Positions 1-12,325 of a stretch of DNA of 64,000 nucleotides are shown here, in pieces (the stretch's first letter is position 1; each line of letters begins with the position of its first letter). The notes beneath the pieces are model-generated. The model saw nothing but the letters and a program-made list of their open reading frames with translations, was not told the origin of the DNA and did not search any database. The position numbers and the translations under genes are program-made. The stretch is from Monomorium pharaonis (Eukaryota > Arthropoda > Insecta > Hymenoptera > Formicidae), in contig NC_050473.1 in NCBI RefSeq assembly GCF_013373865.1, positions 2,232,001 to 2,296,000 on the forward strand, written 5' to 3'.

Positions 1-7
1 ATTTGAT

Positions 8-47
8 ACGCATCGTTACGTTCCTACGTTCTTACGTAACGATGCGT
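8..47. other. Perfect 13-bp inverted repeat (hairpin)
   Basis: The arms at 8-20 (ACGCATCGTTACG) and 35-47 are perfect reverse complements, separated by a 14-nt spacer. As RNA or single-stranded DNA this would fold into a stable stem-loop. No flanking features show whether it is a binding palindrome, a remnant of an inverted-repeat element or an RNA hairpin. It lies at the window edge, so a larger structure to the left cannot be excluded. Confidence 0.9.
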
Positions 48-118
48 GAACTCATCACCGATGGGAAGTACGTGCGACCGGGTATGCACTTTTCCCTCGT
101 GCATATGCATCTGCGCGG

Positions 119-926
119 CACGTGTCACCATTGGTGCGGTATCGGTTCAAGAATATCGGTTATTGTAGGGACCAATAAGAGATAGAAGGAGATTAGAAAC
201 ACACGTGGCTTGCGGAGGTCTGTTGTCTCTGACAGAAGCACGTGGCTTATGTCATCGAATAGAAGGAAATAGAAAAGATTAGAACTAGTAAAGAGAGAGG
301 TCGTTACGCTCTTATCTCTAACCGATGCCACAGCAGGAATTGTATGGATTTAAGGGGTCTGAGGATTATTCGATTAAGATTTTTTTTGTGATGCCAATGA
401 AAGAAAGTACGTGACATCGCTATTACGTAATGCCTGTGTGAGTTTTAGGTAATTAAAAAATAAATAAATTAATAGATTAATATTGTGTTTTTACAAAGTT
501 TCAACATAGTAAGATAAGAAAGTAAGAAAAAATTAACTTCTTGATAAAATCACGTAATAAAAGCATTAAAATGATTAAAATACAAAAATATGAAATTAGA
601 GAATTAATTTGGATCTCCCGTATATCTGATAACATCAAAAATTGCAAGACAATTATTTCTCTATTGTCTATCTCTTTGTTTTGTTCTGGCGCAAATGTTA
701 TATCATTAAATTAAATACATAATAAAATAATAAATTTTAATGTAAAACAGCAGAGATAACTCTGAATGATAAAGCTTAAGCACATAACAATATGCTATCT
801 TTTTCCACGTGCGCGGTAGCTAACGGTAGCTGTTATCCTTATAATTAGCGTGCGAGCGACTTTATCACTGCGACGAGAAAGAGACGGTGTTGCGGTTAAC
901 GAGCGATCATTTCACGGGGTCACGTG
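119..926. promoter_or_regulatory. Cluster of five CACGTG E-boxes
   Basis: Exact CACGTG hexamers occur at 119-124, 202-207, 239-244, 806-811 and 921-926. Those at 202 and 239 lie within a direct repeat of ACGTGGCTT. CACGTG is the canonical site for bHLH factors such as CLOCK/CYCLE, MYC/MAX and USF. Five in about 800 bp is well above roughly 0.2 expected for random sequence of this composition, but the function is inferred only. Confidence 0.4.
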
Positions 927-2682
927 CAACGCGTGGCGGCAAAGAACGGGTAGCGGTAAAAAGACAGGGCGAGTGCGCGCCATCACACAGATACGAGTGG
1001 CCGGTTGGCTTTCCTCTTTTCTCGTCTTTTCCTCCTCTTCCTCCTCCTTCCCTTCCGCTATTTTCCTCCGCCCTCTCGCGCAGCGAGCTTCGTTGAAAAA
1101 CGAGAGTGTTTATCAGAGCGCGTTTAGCGTAATCTCACCTCCCGAGGCATTCGCGTAATTAGGATCGCCTCCATGGCCCTCCTCTCTTACTTCTCCTCAA
1201 AGTACAGTACTTACCAAACGCAAACATGCACACGTACAAATAAGTATACTACGCACACAGACGCAAACGTAAAATGCCGTGCGTGAACGCGTGCACACGT
1301 TCCACGCATTACCGGCCAGTCTTGCTAATTTCTGTCCTTCGTTGCTCCTCTCTTTCGCGTTTCCCCCTCACTTCCACTCACTCTTTGCTCCACCTCTTAT
1401 TCGATCTCAACTCCAATTTAGATTGAAGCAAGAGATGGGACATATAGAAACTCCTCGTCTCGGATTCTATCTCTATCTTCCGCAGAGATTCTCCTATTTT
1501 TTTTTTCTTTTACACTTCACACAGTTACTTTTTAACCAGTAAGATAGATTAAATCGTAAGCCTTACGACATTTGTTTAACATTGTAGAAAACAATTAATA
1601 GTATATCTTTCTCATAATAATTTTTTTTATTAGTATTTAAAGAAAATGGTTTAATCTGCGAAATTGTATTATTAATTTATTTTTTTCTCTTGAGCTGGTT
1701 TCTAGACAATCCTTTTGACATTTAACGGGAAGGGGAAGGTAATATAATATAAAGAAGAGAATCGTCGTTAAGCTAACGAGCACGTTTGTTCTGACGCACG
1801 TTCCATTCCCCAGGGAATCCCGATGAGTTTGAAAATTATCAAACTGATAATGAGCACGGCGCGCGGGTTATCGCGTGATTTACGGCAAAATACCAATTTC
1901 CTCTGTATAGAATTACCGTGGGTGGGTGTACAATTTCAGGGCTCGGCTGAGCCCGGCGGTGATGTTTGTTACGTTTCCATTGGGAAGCGGCGGGCATTGA
2001 TCAATACACGACCTACATTTTTTTGTATCAGTTGCTTTTTAATTGTTCCGACTTCCTCCAATTGCAGCTTGATTAATGCTGCTATAGCTTTACCTACGGC
2101 TGCGTTTATTTAACCGTCCCGCTTTTTTTCTTGTCGCGCTACGTGCAACGTCGCTGCATTTCTGTTTCTTATTTTTCTCGCATTGTTCCCGATCAGTACC
2201 GAGTAATCCAATCAAGGAAAGGTCACCATTAAGTAAAATTCTACTACATGTTTGTGCAATTAGTTTGAGCGAATTGTGATTTCTTACGTAATCCTGCTCG
2301 ATACGACAGCAACCATTGTGACAGCAAGTATCGCTACAATATCTCAGAAATAACCAACGTGACTAATTAACGTGCTGTTTCTATTGAAAATGTATAAAAA
2401 AAATCTAAAATGTTATTTTCCAATAATACAATTAAAAAAGAACGACGACGACGAGTTACTGTATTAATGCTAATTTATAATGAGTTTTAAAAGTAAAAAA
2501 ATTCTTTTGTTAAGAATTAAAAAGTTCCAATCTAGTTTAAACAGAAAGATATTTCTCGCAAATAACTTTAAATATTAATGTGAGCTTAATTTAAAATACT
2601 AATGAGTGATACGTAAATTGTAAAAAATGTTAAGTTAAGAAGTTAAAGAATTTGGGTCAAATTTTTGTCACTGCAAACTTAC
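927..2682. other. Non-coding stretch, pyrimidine-rich then AT-rich
   Basis: A pyrimidine-rich CpG-containing segment (about 1015-1410) is followed by AT-rich DNA (1560-1770 and 2350-2680). A well-formed 3' splice-site-like string ends at CCCCAG near 1814, in front of an ATG frame at 1823 that I could not support further. Around 1827-1850 two overlapping short inverted repeats share TTATCAAACTGATAA. No gene was recognised. Confidence 0.5.
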
Positions 2683-2815
2683 GAATCACAAACGATTCCA
2701 GTGACACTCTTTTCAACTTTCATATAGAAATAGCCGTTTAATCCGGGACACACGAGACTCCGGACGGCGCGCGTCTGCATTAAACATTGGGGATCTCTGG
2801 GATAGCAGCCTCCCG
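2683..2815 (-). CDS. Candidate internal exon, unknown protein
   Basis: The minus strand is open for 44 codons between a CAG acceptor (exon base 2815) and a perfect GTAAGT donor (2682-2677). The peptide starts AGGCYPRDPQCLMQTRAV if its first codon is completed from an upstream exon. It carries four cysteines and reads without low-complexity bias. The acceptor has only a moderate pyrimidine tract. The required phase (one base supplied upstream) matches the end of the exon at 38019, which is suggestive but a one-in-three coincidence. No family is recognised. It may be chance. Confidence 0.2.
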
Positions 2816-5800
2816 CTGACGATACATCGAAAATGCGTTTTCCATTATCCGCTCGCGAGCAAATCGCGTCGGTCGGGCCACGAAGTGATCGCTCTCGCAC
2901 TGGAACGGAGGTCAATCTCCCAATCGTCGACATTTTTTTTTTTTAATGGATAATCCCGAACAAACCAATTCCGCCGTACCCTACTATCGCGACGTATGTA
3001 GACGCACGTATCACGATTTTCGAGCTTACGCTCCGCTACATGCAGTAGCAGATGGATTTCCACGGATCGCCGCACCATTTTCGGGCGCTCATTCGTTTAT
3101 TGCCTAGGTAACTACTGGATGATGGACGGGCACGAATGCAGATGACAGAATTGAAAGTGATCGCCCGATCGAATGTGCCTCCCCTTTCCCCTAAAGTGCT
3201 CCCGGCAAAGATAACGTACAATTTTAGCTAATAAATGTAACTATTTGCAAGTCTAATTTTCTTATTACAAACATACTGCATTTCACTATTATAATTTAAT
3301 CCTTATTATTTAATCAGATACCAAACGAGGAAGACTTCCCAATTCATTCAAAATTCATTTAAAAAGAAAGAGCTTACGTAGATATCGTTTCAGATCTGTG
3401 CCAGTGATAAAAATGTTTATCCGTGACATATATTCTGTTATAAACGGTAGTCTCAGACAGAAAACGATTCGTTGATCCGGTTAACGATAGACTCATAGCC
3501 AGCGCAGCGAGCCGATCAATAGATATTTAAACTTCATGCGTATCAGGCAACTGACCCGCGGAACTGACTGGCGCTGAATGGAGCGAATAGCGGAGCGTAA
3601 TTCTTTATTTATCGACTTCGCAATGGTATTCTCGATAAAGCTGCAGAGCGCGCGCGTCCAGACAGCGAAGGGATCGTAAAGCCGAACGACTACCCGCATA
3701 AAAGTCCGTCCCCGCCCGCGCGGCGGTTCGTTACTCATCGAGAGCGAGATGAATTTTTATTTACGCGCTGCATCGCGACGACGGACGACAGTTTCGGCAC
3801 GTCTCCCGATTATTCTTTGCGCCGTTTATTTCGCTCGATTCTCGCGCCCACGTCCGCGCGCGCACTCCTAAACGTGGCGCTTATTTTCAAAACACCCTTC
3901 GGATTAGCCGTTTTGCCGTGCCTCGATACAAAGCGGAGGATCCCCTTTCCCCCAACGATAAATGCGGGTACGTGACAAGCCAGGTGGCACGTCATCGGGA
4001 TCACGACGTTCCCTAGCTTTTTGTCACGCTAATACGCATACCTGACGAGCCACAATACCCCGCTTATTTCGTTACCGACAAACGTACGCTCCCCGTTACA
4101 ACCCTCAATGGTAACTGTATATCTGTACGAGTGTTACAGCATCAAATTCGAAACTATCCTTATTCCCATTGAACCGTTTGCTTGTGAGAGAAAGAAAGGG
4201 TCGTAAAAAAAAACGCGACTAGTTTTAAGAGGATCGATAGACAATGATATAATAGTGTCGCGCAATAGTGGCACTCTCACGAATCATATTTGAGCCCGAG
4301 AAGAATAGAATAATGTCGCTCCATCTAGCACAAAATAATAATTCCGGAAGCAGAGCCGTTGCGGAGTGTAATTTGTATGAAATGCACGACTTGGTTCGAG
4401 CCATCGGCTGTAATATTTCTCGCATTGTGTCAAGAGCGTGGCAAATAAAATAGCGAAATTAAAGATTTCCTTTCTGCGGACGTTGTTGCAAATCGAGCGA
4501 CGCGACAAGACATGTCCGCTATAAAATTTTAAATCCAATAGAGAGTTCCAACCGCAATATTTAACGAAATCAACTAAAACATATTTGAATATGTTTGACC
4601 TGCTTCCAAAAGAGAGATCCGTTGTGTTTGTCCAGCAAACCCCTTAGAGAGTGGCGCACGACTGTCCCGATCATTTTCCTCCCGCTCACAATTTTTGTGA
4701 GATGTCTATACGAGCCACGAATGACCGCCGCTATAGAACGCTCTAGGGGGGTCTTTTCCTGAGGAAGGAATTTCGTGGGTGGGCCGCGTAGGGTTGAATG
4801 TAGATAAGGGCGGGCGTGCCACTTAAAAATCCCATTAAAACGATCGACTCGAGTATATCCCGGCAATCCCGACGAGAACGAAGTCCGTTGATACCAACCA
4901 GGCGACCCGACCCGTCGCCGCCGGATGTATGTGTGTGTATGTGTGCGTGTGTGAGCGTGCGTGCCACGCCAAGGATACTTTTCGTACATAAAACAGATCG
5001 TCCCGTCGCCCAAGCCTTTTCTAACGATATTACTCACTATGCCGACCACGGGGCGGTGCGGCACACTTCATCCGCCGTCGAATTTATGTACACCTTCTTC
5101 TTTTCTCTCTGTCCGATTTCCTAAAAAAACAACATTTGTTCGCCCGTGTAACCGGTATCCTCCTCCGAACCCCCCGTCTCCTATCTCGTTTTTCATACGC
5201 GTAGCCCGAGGCTACCGTATTCAGGGGGCGAAATGGAAAATATTTTCTAGGATATAGGGAAACACGCCCTAGAAACGGTCGTTTACACAAATCAGTAGGG
5301 CCTCGCGAAGACACGAGTTCATTCGAGCTTGTAGCTAGAATGAAGATGAAATGTGGCGTCGTGCATGTACATACACGCGCGCATATGTGCAGAGCGATAA
5401 ACGTGTGTATATGCACGAGGATAATAGAGAGGGGTTGCGAAATTTCCCCCTGTATTGTTGCAAACCCCACCTCAGGGCCTGGACATATTTCAAGATTTGT
5501 TATCTTGTACATTGTCGCGCACGACCTGGAGGACCGACGCGCGACGCTTGGGCTTACACGTAGAAGTAAAGCGAACAGTAAGTGTACTTGCAGGCATCTT
5601 TAATATCTCAATCCATTATCATCGTAGTCGCGTTCCTATGAGAACCCTATTACTACGATTAAAAACGATATTCTTTGACAACTTAAAAATAGCAGATGTT
5701 TAAATGCTACTTTTCTTAGAATGTAGTTCTGTTAGCTTTGATTAAAATATGTGCATAAAACTGTGAAATTTGCTGTTAAAAAAAAACTTGCTAAGTAAAG

Positions 5801-6923
5801 TGATTGACGTTGTAATATAAAAATCTCTCCAAAAGATATTTTCTTAAATTTGATGGATAGCTAGTTATGGAATAATAACAACGAAAAATTATTATACTGA
5901 ATATTAAAATAGAAAATCAAAGGAAGACCGACAAATTTCAATTCGTGAGAGTTCTAAAATATTTGCTTGATATATTCGTCGTCTTTATAAAGAAGACTAT
6001 GGATTATATTTAATTAATTATTAGTACGAGTGCCAAAGATTTAGCAATGATAAGTATAATAACAATCTTAAGAAATATAATAATATTCTTTTCTCATTTC
6101 CACTAAATAACTAGTTTTCGTGCCCAAACAATTTTCCATTTCTCGCAGCGTTAATGTTCAAGTTTCACTCTGCATTATTTCAAAACTGATATAAAAAACT
6201 TGTTTTCTTGTCCCATATTCCTAATTTTAATCTTGTTTTCTGAAATAACGATCTCTGTAGCAATAACAATATAACGCTCAAAATTAAATATAGTTTGATA
6301 AAATGAGATAATAATCTCTAAGAAAAAATATGTGGCTCACAATTTTTAGACGAACATGCACAACTTGGCACATATGCATGTTTATACATACATATTACTT
6401 ATGTATATAAACGGCTGATTTCGCGCGAAACGATGTGCATATTTCCCGTAGCTGGCACGAAGGCGAGTGAGCGAAGCGAATCATCGGCGCGCCTTCGAGA
6501 TTCGCGATCTTGATCGAACTGTCAGCTCGAGAACGCGTGCAGGTTGTACGCGCAGATTTCCTGAGATGACGATACAGCACGTAGGTACACGTCGCGACGT
6601 CGTGTCGCGAATTTTCCTCGTCGGGGATTTAGCATAATTCCGTTGGCTAGGCGCCCCCCGCGCCACGGTGAGAGACGGTCGCGAGCGGGGATGGGGGATG
6701 TAGGTGGCGGCGGTGGTTGTGAGGACGGTGACGATGGTGGTGAACGTGTCCTCTCTCGTTCTCTCTTTCGTTCTTTCTCCCTTGCTCGTTCAAGGCTGGC
6801 AGCATGCCGTGACAGCGTGTGGGTCCATTTGGTTCTCAGTGGTCGCTATGGTAACCTCGACCACCCTCTTCTTCCCTCTCGGGATCCGCTACCCGGTCCT
6901 CTCAAACTCTCGCCCTGCGCGCT
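2816..6923. other. Non-coding stretch with alternating GC-rich and AT-rich blocks
   Basis: CpG-rich blocks (about 3500-4100 and 4600-5570) are separated by AT-rich DNA (3230-3480 and 5580-6400). Open frames of up to 164 codons occur in the GC-rich parts on both strands, but they cross a TG repeat and lack convincing splice or start context. A short 7-bp inverted repeat, CTCACAA/TTGTGAG, lies near 4685. No gene was recognised. Confidence 0.5.
4926..4963. repeat. Imperfect (TG)n microsatellite
   Basis: TG-rich alternating purine-pyrimidine tract with interruptions at ATG, CG and AG. Such tracts can adopt Z-DNA. A minus-strand frame through it reads as histidine/threonine repeats, so it does not support coding. 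Confidence 0.85.
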
Positions 6924-6964
6924 TCTCTCTCCCTCTCTCTCTCTCTCTCTCGCTCTCGCTCTTT
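6924..6964. repeat. (CT)n microsatellite
   Basis: CT-rich run with a pure core at about 6933-6951, set in a wider pyrimidine-rich stretch (6740-7080). It lies just upstream of a candidate plus-strand 5' region, where such tracts are common in insects. Confidence 0.9.
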
Positions 6965-7332
6965 CGATATCCCTTCTTCTTCCGCTCCTTTCCTCTCTTT
7001 CGAACTCGCGCGCGCTCTCTTTTTCCTGTATCCGTCTCTTCCTAGCCAACTCGCCTCGTACGATTCTCTTTTTCTCTTCTGCGTATAGCTATATAGGTAA
7101 CCTGCTCTAGCTCCCTTCCTGGTGGCTGCCGTCGATCGGGCTGCGCCAGTAGGCTAAAGGGTTAATGGCCCCCTGGACACTCCCGTGACTAAAAATTACA
7201 GCTACCGTCGCCATTGGTCAACGTTCCTATAGACAGCGGCAGGTCCGAGACAGGTCGAAGACTCGAACGTCGTTCCTACATTTCGTCGCGAGTGCACGTT
7301 TCGACTCGAGATTTCCCTCTGTTTTATATCAC

Positions 7333-7382
7333 ATGTGCCGATGTAGAAGCAAAGTGAATTTATTTATGGCCTTTGCGGTCAG
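7333..7382 (+). CDS. Candidate first coding exon, possible signal-anchor N-terminus
   Basis: An ATG at 7333 opens a frame reading MCRCRSKVNLFMAFAV and ends at CAG followed by GTACGT (donor at 7383). The peptide has a short basic start and then a hydrophobic run, as in type II membrane proteins or signal peptides; this is inference. The upstream 200 bp (7110-7332) is CpG-rich, contains few ATGs, includes ATTGG (reverse CCAAT) near 7213 and follows a TATATA string near 7090, all compatible with a 5' UTR. The frame stays open to codon 55, and a second donor-like GTGAGA occurs near 7473. No partner exon was identified; the strong CAG at 9114 is in a usable phase but gives an unnatural, arginine-rich peptide. 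Chance is a serious alternative. Confidence 0.25.
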
Positions 7383-8550
7383 GTACGTTGCGAGAAACTC
7401 TGGTTATGGTGCGAAAAAAGGACAAAACGTTCGCGTATCGCCTCGTCCGCTGCTGGAATCTACGATTCTTGGTGAGAGAATCCGAATGTTAAATAAATCG
7501 TTTTAAACCGAAGAAATATAAATCGAGGAGATGGTGCAGCAAATCTGTACGAGTGCTGCTCGAAGAAAATAAAGATGCGAGAGTTAAAAAAAAAGATTAT
7601 AGGGATTTTTATATTTTAATACAAAAGCAAAGTTTAATTCGTAAAATTTTCTTTATATTTAAATAAAAATATTATAAAAATTAATTGCATTAGCAATTTC
7701 GAAAGAAAATTATCTAAGAAAGTTTGTATTAATTAAGCATATTATTTTGTAATTAATTTCAAGCTTTATTTTAATTTTTGTAGTATCTTGAGTTCATCAA
7801 AGTGTGAAATAATTTCAGATACGTAGAAATAAGAGAGTTTTCTTTTCATCCTTTAATTCCAAAACTAATATTGTACCAAATAGCTGTGTGTTTTGTTTTA
7901 AGATTGAAGGAGTTTCTTTCAAACATGTGTGGTCTGTCACACAGGTCGGCTTCTATTCGTCTCTAGCGATGCATGCATGCGGTTATCTAAGTGCAGACTC
8001 TCCTGCATTCGCAGACTAATCAAATTTACGGTCTCATCTCCTCGTTGTGCGCGTTTCTGTCGGTCCATTTAGCGTCTGTTCGTATCTAACTCGTGACAAG
8101 TTATTATGGGACAGTGTTCGAAGTTTTCCAAAGAATAAAAAAAACGAGAACGAGGTAAAGAGATGAAAAATTACATGATATTGTTTAGACGCTTTGACAG
8201 AGCAGAATTTTATATTTTACTCTTTAAAAATTTAACAATTAAAATCATAAGCAAAAAAAAAAGTTATATTAAAATAACAATTAAAACAATACTAAACAAC
8301 ATAGTAGAAACTAATGTTTAAATTAAAAATACTTTTATCAAAATTTCTAATAATATAATGAAATAACTAATCATATTTAAGTATACGATTGACATTGACA
8401 GCCAGTTTTGTCGTAAAGGCTCAATAACAAGTTCCTAAAATAAAAATTATTTATCACTCGATCGTTGCGCGCATCATTACCGGCTTAACTTCTTGAAACT
8501 ACTTTCTGTTACGCTAAGAGATTTCAATTCGCGAATTAATTCGAGGGCGT
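7383..8550. other. Non-coding, mainly AT-rich
   Basis: Poly-A/T-rich DNA with CpG-containing islands near 7930-8120. If the exon ending at 7382 is real, this is the start of its intron. No exon, RNA gene or element was recognised. Confidence 0.5.
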
Positions 8551-8758
8551 TTAATCCGAAATGTAAACGCGATCGATACGATATACCCGATACTGCGACA
8601 CTGAGAGTTTGAGTTGGTTCGAGTCACGATCGACAGGGGCACGTCGGCGGGCACAGCGGAGCAGCAGACTCGTCGTCGTGCCAAGCACGACCGGTGCCAC
8701 GATCCCGCCCCTTTTCACTTCCGGTACAAGGTGCGCTCCGGAGCACACACGCCGTAAG

Positions 8759-8961
8759 CTAGACGGTAGGCGGATCGATAAGGAGACGAGTACGAACGAA
8801 GGCTGCTCTACCTCGAACGCGCGGAGAAGAAAGAGAGACGGAGGGAGAGAGAGAGAGAGAGAGAGAGTCGGGGGTGAGATCGAGAGAGGGATGATGGAGA
8901 CGCGGCGGGGAATGGAAACGCGGCTGACGACGGAGGGAGAAGAGCGGCGCAAGAGAGAAGA

Positions 8962-8992
<31 letters not shown>

Positions 8993-9175
8993 AGAGGAGG
9001 AGGGAAGTCCAGGTCGGCGGGAGACGTGCCGCGGAAGAAATGAATTCGAAAAGGGGTTATCCGCGCTATTCCGTTCGTATCTATAGCCGCGGCCTATCGA
9101 TCTGACGGCATTATTGCTGCAGGAAGCAGCGACCTCAAATTCAGCCATCTGTGCCGCGAGAGCATCGCCGTTCAT
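8759..9175 (-). CDS. Candidate ATG-started frame, unknown protein
   Basis: A minus-strand frame of 138 codons starts at a true ATG (9175-9173) preceded by GAAAT. It begins MNGDALAAQMAEFEVAASC and the first 45 codons show strong purine-N-pyrimidine rhythm. The second half runs through two CT/GA microsatellites and becomes serine/leucine repeats, so if the start is real the coding part should leave the genomic frame earlier; no clear donor was found before the repeats. The other strand is also largely open here because the segment is GC-rich. No family recognised. Confidence 0.2.
8845..8867. repeat. (GA)n microsatellite
   Basis: Pure GA dinucleotide run of about 23 bp in purine-rich DNA. Confidence 0.95.
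8962..8987. repeat. (AG)n microsatellite
   Basis: Pure AG dinucleotide run of about 26 bp, roughly 100 bp after a similar tract, forming a purine-rich block from 8820 to 9010. Confidence 0.95.
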
Positions 9176-10732
9176 ATTTCATCGCGAGGTGCTTGCACCG
9201 TCGCCGAGCCGCGCGCCACCCGGCGCGCAGTACATGTATGCACTGTTCGCTCTATCTCGCAAGTGTGCAAGCACTTTTCCCCCATGTGTGCTTCATCGTC
9301 ATTACTCCACTCCGAATGGTACATTCGCGTCTTTGCGACGTGTTGCAAGGTCGCTATTTAGAAATCCGATTGAAAAAGAGCGCGAGATGTGATTCACATT
9401 TGCCTCGTCACCATACGGTATTAAGCATTTCTCGCAATATCGTATAACAAATATGACCCATCTAAATCTCTTATGGACCAGTGAGAATTTTTATTTAAAC
9501 TTGCATTCTCTTCGTTCGCTTCTAACACAATTTCAAAATATAGTATTGTAAGGTGTCTCAGTTTTCAAGTGCACTGTGATTGACAAAATAATCAAAGATA
9601 TCGTGTAACCGAAGAGATAACGAATTAATATTGAAATAAGATCGCGAGAAATATGTATAATAACGGAGGTTATAAGCAAAGGCCCCCGTGCTGCTCGATA
9701 TGCAGCTCGGTCGCTTCCGTGAGTTGGTCTAGCATTTTCTCCCCGACCGGAACCATTCACCCTATAATCTTGTCGTTACCTCGTCTTCTTTTGCAGCCCG
9801 CGAACGATGACATATCCCCTAGGAATATCGCGTTCTTCAGTAAGCGCGCCTCGTTCTTTAGATTCTTCGCATGAATTCTTTCCGAGACGCTCCGAGTAAT
9901 ATTTGCGACTTTTGAACGTGCGATTTTCACTTCTCTTCCTTTAGCGTGCGCAGTAAAGGAAATGAAATGCGAACGACTCTATTCAGATATTTTTCTATTT
10001 CAATAAAAGAAATAAGAAAGAACAATAAAAAGAGCGTCTATTTTTTGTGTTGCAAAAAAAATCTTATTGTATATTATTACTAGTATATATTATTATTAGT
10101 ATATTATATATTCCTTGTATATTAAAAGATTAATGTCGTATATGCCGGACCAAAATGTAACATCTGGTGTTTGAGAAATTCAATATATTCACTCAGGACT
10201 CTCCTCCCCTCGCTGTGCTCGAAATATAGTTCGCGGAAGCGTTGAGTTTACAGTGCGCAGGATAGCGATAGTGAAACAAAATTAATTTTCGATGTGGTAA
10301 CGGCAAACCTTGGCGGATTTAGGTTATTTCCAGGATTGATTTATCATCCATTAATTATACCCAGACAAATCGGATTTACGAATTGTGCTAAAATTGACGT
10401 AGGATAAAAACGAATGAATAATAAACTGTGATTGATCGATTTGCGCATGATGCTTTCATTGCGATGGTATATAGATCGATTTCCGTGGCTTTAATGGCTT
10501 TTAATCAGAATTCATTTTGATCAATGGCCTAGAATCCCGCGTCCCTACACAAAAATTCCTGGTGTGAAAGGGTTAATTCGGCGATTAAAGGTTTCGGTCG
10601 ATAGAACGTTATCCGTACTAGCGCCTCTTGAAAGACGCAGATGGAGTTGTTGCTAGCGGGGGTCGGTATTATATAGGGTCTGCATTATTTATGAACTTAC
10701 TGCACTGTTGATGAGAGCGACACTCTCGATCT

Positions 10733-10734
<2 letters not shown>
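9176..10734. other. Non-coding stretch
   Basis: CpG-rich up to about 9400, then mixed, with a TA-rich segment at 10060-10130. The segment 10560-10690 (ending in TATATAGGG) looks unusually complex and might be conserved regulatory DNA, but nothing in it identifies a function. Confidence 0.45.

Positions 10735-10773
<39 letters not shown>
10735..10773. repeat. (TC)n microsatellite
   Basis: Pure TC run of about 39 bp. Confidence 0.97.
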
Positions 10774-10778
<5 letters not shown>

Positions 10779-11981
10779 GCTTTAGCGATACGAGAATGTG
10801 CGACGGATTGGAATCGGTACCGGACGACGATTCGTCGTGAAGCGGAACAAATCGCGCGTGAGTAAATCGCCGCTCGCATCTGTCGGTTCTAGTAAATAAT
10901 TAAAACGTGCGTCATCCCGGCGACATACGGGAAACTTGCCAGGCATATTAAGCGAAAGACTCTGCACTCGCTCGACACTTTAGGGAATGGTAAAAGATAT
11001 ACTGGTTTTATCACATATACATGCATATGTTAAACACAGTTAATTATTACATACTGACGCAGTCGTAGATTAATGTTTAATCGAATCAAAAATTTTAATC
11101 AGCAATTTTTATAATAAAGAAAACATGAAAACATTTAATAATAAAGGAAACACGATAAAAATATGATACTGGAAGCAGAAAAGACAAATTCTCTATAAAT
11201 ATATATTGCGACTTTTTGCGAAAACATTAAATAGAAGTTTGTCCCGTTGATAAGGCGAATTAACAAAAGATAAGATGTCAGGGTCGATTTATTACATCGG
11301 CTAAAAAGCCACACGACGATCGCGTAGTTGAAACCCTCTGTAGAGCGTATTCCACCTAATTCCACGCGGGATTTGCTAATCCGGGGTTGCAGAGTCGGTC
11401 ATTATTTGGTGTCGCGTGATCTCGGGGGTAAAGCAGCGCACGGGGCGTATCCCGGTACCACGAAACGCGCTGTATTTATCCCCCGATATATCACCCGAAC
11501 CCCTAAATGCCCCGGAAAAGCTCGTCCGACCGAAACTAGGCGCGTATAGAGCGCCACAGTATCATGGAGCAGAGCGCGGGATCGCCATTTAGCCATAACA
11601 TGGCAATATCGATTTTTAATTCGCTTAAAAATCGCTTTAAGCTGTGATAACGATTGAAATATCTTTTGCATTAGCAGCCGTTTGTCTAATTACAGAGAAG
11701 ATTAAATCGAATTGCGCAGCGCTGCGCCGGCCCTCCGATACATTCAATCTCTTTGATCGCGTCATTATTAATAGCTCTTTTATCGGTACGTTATTTAGTA
11801 CTCCGTCCTTAGCTCTCTATCCTATTCGGTCACGTATATCTTTTTTTTATCCATGGTAATTGTCTTTTGTTCGCGCAGTTGAAAATTCGCTATTGAACCT
11901 ATCGCAAGCGGTAAAGTAGATAAACGAATAAACCAATAGAATCTAATAATTTCATGACAACTTGTATGCCGTAAATGTTGA

Positions 11982-11984
<3 letters not shown>
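10774..11984. other. Non-coding stretch
   Basis: Mixed composition, AT-rich around 11000-11260, moderately GC-rich at 11330-11600. No splice-supported frame, RNA gene or element was recognised. Confidence 0.5.

Positions 11985-12017
<33 letters not shown>
11985..12017. repeat. (TA)n microsatellite
   Basis: Pure TA run of about 33 bp in AT-rich DNA. Confidence 0.97.
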
Positions 12018-12024
<7 letters not shown>

Positions 12025-12290
12025 ATATCGGAAAATTATAGTAACATGCATTTTATCTCCTTTTAGTGAAAATATTGAAGATATTTATTACAGTTTTCTG
12101 GATTTTAATATTATATTTTGTAAGTATCTCCTCTCTCTCTCAATATAATTTTTTTAAAACAAATTTTATCTAAAATTGAATAAAGAACAAGCTTTAGAGA
12201 TATAGTAAGGAGAATTAAAGTTTATGTCATCGCGCATTCATTGCAAGGAAGGTACTGACTGATTACTGAATAGCGTGAATCCTGCACGCG

Positions 12291-12293
<3 letters not shown>

Positions 12294-12324
<31 letters not shown>
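12294..12324. repeat. (GA)n microsatellite
   Basis: Pure GA run of about 31 bp. About 75 bp downstream is an initiator-like TTCAGTG (12397-12403), followed closely by GTGAGT, but no TATA or coding context supports a promoter. Confidence 0.97.

Positions 12325-12325
<1 letters not shown>

Noticed and set aside
1139..1174. ATG (GCCATGG context) plus 12 codons to a GAG|GTGAGA donor, minus strand
   Set aside because: Too short to judge and unsupported by any neighbouring signal.
1823..2113. 96-codon frame with ATG just after a good CCCCAG acceptor
   Set aside because: No matching donor or stop context, no domain; likely chance.
4570..5064. 164-codon minus-strand open frame
   Set aside because: Runs through the TG repeat as His/Thr repeats; no supporting signals.
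8600..8640. tRNA B-box-like GGTTCGAGTC
   Set aside because: No A-box or cloverleaf can be drawn around it.
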